64,000 nt of DNA from Verrucomicrobiota bacterium (GTDB taxonomy: Bacteria; Verrucomicrobiota; Verrucomicrobiia; Opitutales; Opitutaceae). The position numbers were made by a program, and so were the translations under genes. Below the pieces are notes generated by a model. It searched no databases. It saw only the letters and a program-made list of their open reading frames with translations, and was not told the origin of the DNA. The DNA lies in the NCBI GenBank assembly GCA_023391285.1, contig JAEWBF010000126.1, positions 124,001 to 188,000 on the forward strand, written 5' to 3'. Shown here in pieces: positions 58,457 to 64,000 of the stretch. Within the stretch, counting starts at the first letter, position 1. Each line of letters begins with the position of its first letter.

Positions 58457-58912
58457 TCAAGCGTGGCGGAGCCGCAGATAGACGTCGGGATCGCGTTTTT
58501 CCATGTGACGCTCCGGTTGGGAGAGCGCGGTGAAGCCGAATTGCGCGTAGAGCGTGTGGGCATCGGCGGTGACGAGTTGGAAACGGCGCAAGCCTTGTAG
58601 GCGGGGATGGGCGAGAATGAATTTCAGGGCGGCTTTGGAGAGACCGCGGCCGCGGTGAGGCTCGAGCACGTAGACGTCGCACAGATAGGCGAAAGTGGCG
58701 AAATCAGAGATCACGCGGGCGAGGCCGATCTGTTGGCGTTGAGGCGTGTAGATGCCGATGCTGAGCGAGTTTTCGAGGGAACGCGCGACCACTTCGCGCG
58801 GGATGCCGGCGGCCCAATAGCAGCTGGAGAGAAAGGCGTGAACGGCGTCGACGTCGAGAAGCGCGGGGTCGTCGGAGATCAGATAGCCGTCGTGGTGGAG
58901 CGATTCTGGCAT
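58457..58912 (-). CDS. GNAT-family N-acetyltransferase
   Basis: Acetyl-CoA-dependent transferase of the GNAT fold, 151 residues. The acetyl-CoA-binding motif is VYVLEPHRGRGLSKAALKFIL (Q/RxxGxG/A type). It is preceded by the strand IGLARVISDFATFAYLCD and followed by RFQLVTADAHTLYAQFGF. The C-terminus HMEKRDPDVYLRLRH is typical of a subset of single-domain GNATs. Substrate is unknown. ATG 58912 is preferred; ATG 58945 is also in frame. It converges with the binding-protein gene only 6 bases away. Its relation to the neighbouring rpe is probably incidental. Confidence 0.88.
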   Translation of the reverse strand: MPESLHHDGYLISDDPALLDVDAVHAFLSSCYWAAGIPREVVARSLENSLSIGIYTPQRQQIGLARVISDFATFAYLCDVYVLEPHRGRGLSKAALKFILAHPRLQGLRRFQLVTADAHTLYAQFGFTALSQPERHMEKRDPDVYLRLRHA

Positions 58913-58966
58913 GGCGGATGCGAAGAACGCGAACGTGATGCGCAACGAGCCGGTGGGTCGAAGGCG

Positions 58967-59623
58967 CTACAGTTGCGCGAAGGCGGCGGCGAAGGCGGCT
59001 TTGTCGAGGGCTTTGAAGAACGAGGTGCCGGCGACGAAAGTATCCGCGCCGGCCTTACGGCAGTCGGCGGCGGTGGACAGATCAACGCCGCCATCGACTT
59101 CGAGGCGGAACGAGAGGTTTCGTTCACGGCGCCACGTGTCGATTTGCTGGAGCTTGGGCAACATGTCGGTGCGGAAAGGCTGGCCGCCGAAACCGGGCTG
59201 GACGGTCATGACGAGCACGAGGTCGACGTTGCTCAGGAAGGATTCGATGGCGGAGGCGGGCGTGTCGGGGTTGAGCACGATGCCGCACTGGCAGCCGAGT
59301 TCGCGGATACGCCGGAGCGTGGCGGCGTGATCGTAGGCGGGCTCGATGTGGATGCTGATGAGGTTGGAGCCGGCTTTCGCGAAGGCTTCGACGTAGCGGT
59401 GCGGCTCGTCGAGCATCAGGTGGGTATCGAAAAATGATTTGATGCCGTGGCGGCGAAGGGCGGCGACGGTCTCGGGGCCGAAGGTGAGATTCGGGACGAA
59501 ATGGCCGTCCATGATATCGACATGCAACCATTCGAGGCCGAGCTCTTCGACCAGGCGTGCGCTTGCGGAAAGATGCGCGTGATCGCCGGCGAGGATCGAA
59601 GGAACGAGAAGCGGCGAGAGCAT
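58967..59623 (-). CDS. rpe: Ribulose-phosphate 3-epimerase
   Basis: Pentose-phosphate/Calvin cycle enzyme interconverting ribulose-5-phosphate and xylulose-5-phosphate; 218 residues, TIM barrel. LVPSILAGDHAHL opens the barrel. WLHVDIMDGHFVPNLTFGPE has the metal ligands and a catalytic Asp. FDTHLMLDEPHRY, VLVMTVQPGFGGQPF and EVDGGVDLSTAADC complete the site. The lptE-like gene lies 15 bases upstream on the same strand, so co-transcription is likely. No unusual features. Confidence 0.96.
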   Translation of the reverse strand: MLSPLLVPSILAGDHAHLSASARLVEELGLEWLHVDIMDGHFVPNLTFGPETVAALRRHGIKSFFDTHLMLDEPHRYVEAFAKAGSNLISIHIEPAYDHAATLRRIRELGCQCGIVLNPDTPASAIESFLSNVDLVLVMTVQPGFGGQPFRTDMLPKLQQIDTWRRERNLSFRLEVDGGVDLSTAADCRKAGADTFVAGTSFFKALDKAAFAAAFAQL

Positions 59624-59638
59624 TGGAGACGGGCGAGT

Positions 59639-60157
59639 TTACCAGACGTCGAGAACGGCGTGCTGGATCTTGCGGGCGAGCGATTCGGCGAGGAGCGGGA
59701 CGGTTTGGTATTCGGACTGAAGTTGCCCGCCGTCGGTCATGGCGTCGCGTTGGGTGCTGATGATGCGGTCCGAGAAAATTGGGTTGCCGGTGCGGCGATC
59801 GCGGAGCGTGCAGGACGTGGTGAGCGTGAGCGTGAATTTGCGGGCGAGACGGGTGTCGGATTCGCGGACGGAAGCGACATCGCGTTCGAAGTCGCGGATG
59901 ACGACCTGAAGCGTGGCGTCGGCGGTGTCGGGCGAGCTGGCGAGAGCGACGCGTCCGTCGCGTTCGAAGGCGTCGCGCAGCTGGGTGGCGAGAATGGCGC
60001 GGGCTTGGGGGAGGACGGCGTGGCTTTCGACAGGTTCGATGTAGAGAGTCGAAAACGAGGGTTCGGCGCCGGTGCCGAGGCGATAGTTGGCGCAGCCCGC
60101 GACGGCGACGATTGCAAGGAGGGCGAGGATCGCAGGGATGAAGCGCCGAAATGACAT
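59639..60157 (-). CDS. lptE: LptE-like LPS-assembly lipoprotein
   Basis: A 172-residue lipoprotein with signal sequence and lipobox (AVAGC, acylated Cys at about residue 21). LptE-family features are ANYRLGTG, STLYIEPVES, ATQLRDAFERDGRVALASSPDTADATLQVVI and a C-terminal amphipathic helix LLAESLARKIQHAVLDVW. LptE plugs the LptD barrel during LPS delivery to the outer surface. lptD is not in the window. The identification rests on length, order and lipobox rather than a unique catalytic motif. It shares the envelope theme of the window. Confidence 0.78.
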   Translation of the reverse strand: MSFRRFIPAILALLAIVAVAGCANYRLGTGAEPSFSTLYIEPVESHAVLPQARAILATQLRDAFERDGRVALASSPDTADATLQVVIRDFERDVASVRESDTRLARKFTLTLTTSCTLRDRRTGNPIFSDRIISTQRDAMTDGGQLQSEYQTVPLLAESLARKIQHAVLDVW

Positions 60158-60237
60158 AGCCGGGCGAAGTGGAGGGGGGCAGATGCGGTGGCGCAAGTCT
60201 GAGTTGGCGAAAGGAAGCGAAACGATTCGGCGTTTGG

Positions 60238-61077
60238 CTACGAAGCGGACACGCCGGCGAAGAGCAGGAGGATCGTGTGGAGGTTGAAGAACGCGTGCGC
60301 GATCATTGCGGTGGCGATGCGGCCGGTGCGCTCGTAGGCGAGCGAGAAAATGACGGCGAGGGTGATGAGCGGGAGGAAGCTAGCGAGACCGTCGTAGTTG
60401 GTCCAGTTGACGTGAAGGGCGGCGAAGATGGTGCCGGGGAGCAGCAGCGCGATAAGACGAGGTGCGCGCTGGCGGAGAAAACGGAAGAAGGTCGCGCGGA
60501 AGAGCAGTTCCTCGGCGATGGGGGCGACGAGCACGGCGAGCGCGATCATCACGGCGAGAAGCGCGGAGGAATCGGCTTCGGCAAAGAGACGAAGCAAATC
60601 CTGTTGTTGGGCGGGGAGGCCAGCAAGATCGAGGAGGTAGAGGGAGAGGAGGTTGACGGCGGTGACGACGGGCAGGGCGATAAGAAAGGTGACTAGGCCG
60701 GAAACGAAAACGCTGCGAGGGAGCGGCGGGCGAAGGGCGGGATGGCCGAGATCGAGCGGAGCGAAAGCGGGACCGATCAGGAGGCCGAGTTGGAAAGCGG
60801 CGCTGTTGAGGATGGTCCTGGCGTCGGCCGAAAGATCGAAAGGCGCGATCAGCAGGCCGACGATGAAGGAGGCAACGAGACCGGACGCGGCGATCAGAGC
60901 GGCGCAGAGGAAGAAATCGCGAAGGGAGACGGTCCAAGGCGCGAGTTGAGCCGGGGTGGAGCGGAGGCGAGCGCGAGCGGAGGGAGAGAGAACGAGCCGC
61001 CAGAGCAGAACGATGCCGATGATGATGAGCGAAAGCTCAAACAGGACGACCGGGAGCGGGGGCGAGTCTTCTGGCAT
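60238..61077 (-). CDS. CPBP-family intramembrane glutamic endopeptidase
   Basis: Membrane protein of 279 residues with about eight hydrophobic segments and the CPBP (Rce1-like/Abi) active-site pattern. It has EELLFR with Glu189, Glu190 and Arg194, FAALHVNW with His222 and HAFFNLH with His261 and Asn265. Relatives process prenylated proteins or bacteriocin precursors, or act as stress scaffolds. No bacteriocin-like gene is nearby, so the substrate is unknown. The gene stands between ogt and the lptE-like gene on the same strand. It has no Shine-Dalgarno sequence. Confidence 0.9.
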   Translation of the reverse strand: MPEDSPPLPVVLFELSLIIIGIVLLWRLVLSPSARARLRSTPAQLAPWTVSLRDFFLCAALIAASGLVASFIVGLLIAPFDLSADARTILNSAAFQLGLLIGPAFAPLDLGHPALRPPLPRSVFVSGLVTFLIALPVVTAVNLLSLYLLDLAGLPAQQQDLLRLFAEADSSALLAVMIALAVLVAPIAEELLFRATFFRFLRQRAPRLIALLLPGTIFAALHVNWTNYDGLASFLPLITLAVIFSLAYERTGRIATAMIAHAFFNLHTILLLFAGVSAS

Positions 61078-61149
61078 GCGCGGCCGACCAGTGGGGGGAG
61101 AAACGGGTCGGGGCGCAAGCGTGGGGCTGATGACGTGAGGTGGTAAACG

Positions 61150-61650
61150 TCAGGCAGCGTGACGTTGGTGAGGATGTTCGAGATCGAGGAGTCGGCGTTT
61201 CAGCTCTTCGCCGAAGGCGAAGCCGGTGAGCGCGCCGGTGGCGCCGATCACGCGATGGCAAGGGACGATGACACAGGCGGGATTGGTCGCATTTGCGCGA
61301 CCGACGGCGCGGGCGGCCTGAGGCGCGCCAAGTTGCGCGGCGAGTTGACCGTAGGTGCGTGTTTCGCCGAAGGGAATCGCGAGAAGTGCGGACCAGACAC
61401 GCTTTTGAAAAGAGGTGCCGTGAAGATCGAGCGGAAGATCGAAGGTGCGGCGACGCCCAGCGAAGTAGTCGAGGAACTGCGCGCGTGCGGCAGCGGTGGA
61501 GGAAGTGTCATACATTATATGACACTTTGGCAGACGCGAGAGGAGCACTTGCGAGTCGCCGAAGGCGGTGGCGGCGAGGCTGTGGGAGTAAGTCACCGCG
61601 ACGGAAAACGGGCCGAACGGAGTGGCGAAGGTGTCGTAGAAAAGGTTCAT
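61150..61650 (-). CDS. ogt: Methylated-DNA--protein-cysteine methyltransferase
   Basis: Suicide repair protein that removes O6-alkyl groups from guanine onto Cys131 in the motif PCHRVIG; 166 residues. FQKRVWSALLAIPFGETRTYGQLA and AARAVGRANATNP form the DNA-binding helix-turn-helix region. The start overlaps the stop of the Ada/AlkA gene (ATGA), so the two alkylation-repair genes are translationally coupled. Codons 42-49 (KCHIMYDT) are encoded by a perfect AT-rich palindrome at 61503-61527, in a place where relatives have a variable linker. The rest of the protein is canonical. Confidence 0.94.
   Translation of the reverse strand: MNLFYDTFATPFGPFSVAVTYSHSLAATAFGDSQVLLSRLPKCHIMYDTSSTAAARAQFLDYFAGRRRTFDLPLDLHGTSFQKRVWSALLAIPFGETRTYGQLAAQLGAPQAARAVGRANATNPACVIVPCHRVIGATGALTGFAFGEELKRRLLDLEHPHQRHAA
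61503..61527. other. Perfect 10+5+10 bp palindrome within ogt
   Basis: AAGTGTCATA (61503-61512), CATTA, TATGACACTT (61518-61527). The arms match perfectly and the segment is AT-rich within a GC-rich gene. On the minus strand its centre reads TATAAT, identical to a -10 consensus, although I see no -35 element at the right distance. It could be an operator, an internal promoter or an inserted element. Confidence 0.65.
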
Positions 61651-63149
61651 GTGGGGATGGGTTGGTTGAGTTGCCAAAGGTGGGCGGTGGCGAGGCTGCG
61701 GTGTGGGGAGAACATGGCCATGAGGCGGCGCGTGGCGTCGACGTCGGGGCGCTGCTCAAGAGAGAGAAGCGATTGGAGTCCGCTGGTGACGCCGGTGTCG
61801 CCGAGTGGGACGCAATCGGGGAGGCCGAGGGCGCGCATCATGATGTAGTTGACGGACCACGGGCCGAGTCCGCGGAGTGAGAGGAGGGTGCGTTCGGCGC
61901 GGGTGGCAGACATCGTGCGCAGGGACTCGAGATCGAAGCTGCCGTGGGCGATCAGGCGCGAGAGGGAGAGGACGTAGTCGGCTTTCTGGCGGGAGAATTG
62001 AAGGGGGAGGAGATCGTGAGTTTCGAGAGCGGCGACGGCGGCGGGCGTGGGAGGTGCGACGAGGCCGTTGGGGAGAGGCGTGCCGGCGAGTTCGAACAGG
62101 CGGCGTTTTAGAAGGCTCGCGAAGGAGAAATTGATTTGCTGGCCGATGACGGACCAGAGGAGTCCGTCGTAGAGCGAAGGCGTGTGGGAGATGCGGAGAT
62201 CGGCGCGTCCGGCAACGAGGCGGGCGAGACCGAGTTTGCGCGCGAGGCGGGCGAAGGCGGCGGTGTCGTCGTCGAGGCCGAGCAGAGCAACGACGAGGGA
62301 GTGTGCTTCGATGGCGGAGGGAGGCGGAGTGCGGGCGAGGGCGGGTGAAAGTGTGGCGCGGATTTTTTCGGGCGAGAGCTGAAGTTGAAGGATGGCGGGG
62401 CCGGAGGAGAGTTGGACGGCCGCGGTGTAGGTGTTGCCCTCGAGCCGTTCGTTGATGCTGTGGGAATCGCGGCTGAGCGCGCGGCGGAGGTAGCCGAGAA
62501 GAAAACCGGGCGGGAGCGAGAGTTCGAACGAGTTCGATGAGGACAGCGCGCGGTAGGCGGCGGGAGTGAGTCCGTTGAGTTGGCGGAAGTGCTCGTGGAA
62601 GACGGAGAGGGATTCGAAGCCGGCGGCGTAGGCGATTTCGGCGAGCGGGCTCGGGCTGGAAATCAGATCGCGTTTGGCGGCGGCGAGACGTGCGCGGAGG
62701 AGGAGATCGGCGGGAGTGGTGTGATAGTGGAGGCGGAAAAGTTCGAAGGTGCGCGTGGGGCCGAAACCGAGACGTTTGACGATCGAGCGCGTGTTGGGAA
62801 AGCGGGCGGGGTGGGTGCGAATCTCGGCAACGATGGATTCGACGGTTTCGAGGACGGGATCGGCGCCGCGAGCGAAGTCGTCGGGGTGGCACTTCTTGCA
62901 TGGGCGGAGTCCGGCGGCGCGAGCGGCTTCGCAGGATGGGAAGAAGCGGATGTTTTCGAACTTGGGTTTGCGGGCTTTGCAGGAAGGGAGGCAGTAGATG
63001 CCGGTGGTGAGGACGCCGGTGAAGAACCGGCCGTTGCACGACGGATCGCCGGCGAGGACGCGCTCATACATCGCGGCGGCGGAAAGACGCGGAGAGCGGA
63101 TCGGCTTCGTCGCGGGAGAGATGGAGCGTATCGGACGCGAAGGAATCAT
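61647..63149 (-). CDS. alkA: Ada-type sensor fused to AlkA-type DNA-3-methyladenine glycosylase
   Basis: Bifunctional alkylation-repair protein of about 500 residues. Residues about 27-105 are the Ada zinc/methyl-acceptor domain (GIYCLPSCKARKPKFENIRFF and PCKKCHPDD, giving CxxxC and CxxC). Residues about 112-190 are an AraC-type helix-turn-helix pair (SIVKRLGFGPTRTFELFRLHY, LAEIAYAAGFESLSVFHEHFR). Residues about 205-500 are an AlkA-like glycosylase with helix-hairpin-helix LLSLRGLGPWSVNYIMMRALG and a following catalytic Asp (PLGDTG). It would both activate the adaptive response and excise alkylated bases. Coupled to ogt. ATG 63071 is an alternative start. Confidence 0.9.
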   Translation of the reverse strand: MIPSRPIRSISPATKPIRSPRLSAAAMYERVLAGDPSCNGRFFTGVLTTGIYCLPSCKARKPKFENIRFFPSCEAARAAGLRPCKKCHPDDFARGADPVLETVESIVAEIRTHPARFPNTRSIVKRLGFGPTRTFELFRLHYHTTPADLLLRARLAAAKRDLISSPSPLAEIAYAAGFESLSVFHEHFRQLNGLTPAAYRALSSSNSFELSLPPGFLLGYLRRALSRDSHSINERLEGNTYTAAVQLSSGPAILQLQLSPEKIRATLSPALARTPPPSAIEAHSLVVALLGLDDDTAAFARLARKLGLARLVAGRADLRISHTPSLYDGLLWSVIGQQINFSFASLLKRRLFELAGTPLPNGLVAPPTPAAVAALETHDLLPLQFSRQKADYVLSLSRLIAHGSFDLESLRTMSATRAERTLLSLRGLGPWSVNYIMMRALGLPDCVPLGDTGVTSGLQSLLSLEQRPDVDATRRLMAMFSPHRSLATAHLWQLNQPIPT

Positions 63150-63339
63150 CGGGAAGAAGTGCAAGGTAGCAGATGAGAACGTCGGGGTCGTCCGGCTGAA
63201 TTCGGTGCAATTTTCGGCGGCGCGGGAGCACAGGCAATCACCGACGCGCTGCGAGGGTAGAGGCCCCATGGCGGGGGTGCGAAGACGGGGTTAGGTTCGG
63301 GCGTCGCGGAATGGGCTGCGGCGGAAAAATTTTCGAACC

Positions 63340-63801
63340 ATGAAGATCATCGATTCCATGTTACGCACGCATCCTCGGGCGGATGCACAGCGGGTGGGGC
63401 ACTACGCGCAGGTGCTCGAAGCGTTAGCGCAGTGTGCGCAGGTGTGTCGGGCGTGTGCGGACTCGTGTTTGGCGGAAGAGCACGTGGCGAAGATGCGGCG
63501 GTGTATTCGGACGGATTTGGATTGTGCGGATGTCTGCGAGGCAACGGCGGCGTTGTTGGTGCGGCAGACGGAGACGCCGAACGAGATCGTGCACGCGCAG
63601 CTGCATGCGTGCATTCTGGCGTGTCAGGTGTGCGGCGACGAATGCGAGCAGCACGCGAACATGCATGAGCATTGTCGGATTTGCGCGGAGACGTGCCGGC
63701 ATTGTCAGGAACGGTGTAATTTCCTGCTCGGCGAAATTTCGTCGTCGGGAGTGGAGGAAGGCACGATGGAGCCGACGGACAGTCCTTCGTTTCAGCGGTA
63801 A
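63340..63801 (+). CDS. Four-helix copper-storage-type protein (Csp3/DUF326)
   Basis: A 153-residue cytosolic four-helix-bundle protein with 16 cysteines, at 32, 36, 39, 43, 55, 62, 66, 91, 95, 98, 102, 112, 115, 119, 122 and 126. They are spaced CxxxC/CxxC along the helices so as to line the bundle core. There is no signal peptide, which matches the cytosolic Csp3 type that stores many copper(I) ions, rather than the exported Csp1. It would buffer or detoxify copper. The product ends in an acidic Ser/Pro tail. It stands alone between the Ada/AlkA gene and the oxidoreductase. Confidence 0.88.
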   Translation: MKIIDSMLRTHPRADAQRVGHYAQVLEALAQCAQVCRACADSCLAEEHVAKMRRCIRTDLDCADVCEATAALLVRQTETPNEIVHAQLHACILACQVCGDECEQHANMHEHCRICAETCRHCQERCNFLLGEISSSGVEEGTMEPTDSPSFQR

Positions 63802-63879
63802 AGATGGGTTGAGCGCGTATCAGGCGATTGGAGACGCAGTAAGCGCACCGATCGGATGATTGGCGGTCCATGCGTGCGC

Positions 63880-64000
63880 ATGGAGAAGTATGATGTCATT
63901 GTGATTGGTGCGGGAGCGGCGGGGCTGTTAGCGGGGGTGCGTTTGGCCGAGGCGGGGCGGCGTGTCGTGATATTGGAGGCGCGCGATCGGGTGGGCGGCC
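63880..64000 (+). CDS. FAD-dependent oxidoreductase / flavin amine oxidase, truncated by window end
   Basis: Only the first 40 residues are visible: MEKYDVIVIGAGAAGLLAGV and on, ending EARDRVGG. This is the Rossmann GxGxxG FAD-binding start, with the E-A-R-x-R-x-G-G motif typical of flavin amine oxidases, phytoene desaturase-like and protoporphyrinogen oxidase-like enzymes. An in-frame ATG at 63856 would add eight residues. The gene continues past the window. The substrate cannot be assigned from this fragment. Confidence 0.85.
   Translation, partial: MEKYDVIVIGAGAAGLLAGVRLAEAGRRVVILEARDRVGG

Noticed and set aside
60238..61077. CPBP protease as a bacteriocin-processing or abortive-infection gene
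   Set aside because: No small precursor peptide, ABC exporter or defence gene lies nearby; neighbours are housekeeping and repair genes.
1..64000. tRNA, rRNA, tmRNA, RNase P RNA, SRP RNA or insertion sequences
   Set aside because: I looked for their characteristic sequences and for transposase-like proteins and found none. A covariance-model scan would be the decisive check.

Overview
This 64 kb window is GC-rich chromosomal DNA, almost certainly from a member of the Opitutaceae (Verrucomicrobiota). This is inferred from the TonB receptor with an LSPFVV motif in the TonB-box position, the secreted beta-helix protein with IGGFVV...LIRAVGPSL modules, the animal-like UDP-glucose dehydrogenase, DUF4252/DUF4254 proteins, and LPS-type envelope genes. 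I see no rRNA, tRNA, CRISPR array, insertion sequence, phage or plasmid function. The window reads as core and envelope chromosome rather than a mobile island.

Layout. 0-10 kb: a large TonB-dependent receptor facing a carboxylesterase, an ECF sigma factor fused to a membrane domain, a CIA30-like protein and a membrane acyltransferase. 10-13 kb: a translationally coupled pqi operon (two PqiA halves plus a two-MCE-domain PqiB) and an SGNH hydrolase. 13-16 kb: a gene-free stretch with two matching dyad elements, then the beta-helix protein. 16-23.5 kb: a four-gene envelope operon (DUF1302, DUF1329, YCF48-like, MMPL/RND). 23.6-33.4 kb: uvrA carrying an in-frame repeat insertion, an AI-2E-type transporter, a His-rich DUF3300 protein, a glycine-zipper lipoprotein, a YebC-family protein, two DUF4252-type proteins and an esterase. 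33.5-45 kb: a nucleotidyltransferase, an alpha-helical unknown, two oligopeptide ABC ATPases, then an LPS block of four GT9 glycosyltransferases, an LpxL-type acyltransferase and a DUF4254 protein. 45-51 kb: serS, tilS, ftsH and ugd. 51-55 kb: a 1255-residue secreted protein of tandem Ig-like domains. 55-64 kb: hpt, two parts of an iron-type ABC importer without a permease, a GNAT, rpe, an LptE-like lipoprotein, a CPBP protease, an alkylation-repair pair (Ada/AlkA fusion and Ogt), a 16-cysteine copper-storage-type protein and the start of a flavin oxidoreductase.

The common theme is building and maintaining the Gram-negative envelope: LPS core sugars, lipid A acylation, LPS and lipid transport, outer-membrane barrels and secreted proteins. 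DNA repair (uvrA, ada/alkA, ogt) is a secondary theme.

The most unusual content is not a gene system but repeat behaviour. Short GC-rich inverted repeats sit at many gene junctions. In at least five genes the TAG stop codon lies exactly at a repeat edge. Other repeat pieces have become coding sequence: part of a signal peptide, a C-terminal tail and a 19-residue insertion in UvrA. Two 36-bp dyad elements with a perfect 16-bp palindromic core, a perfect 10+10 bp palindrome inside ogt, and an AT-rich CTAG-bearing run of three stem-loops upstream of the giant surface protein are further candidate regulatory or mobile signals. Most start codons lack a Shine-Dalgarno sequence and many follow pyrimidine-rich tracts.
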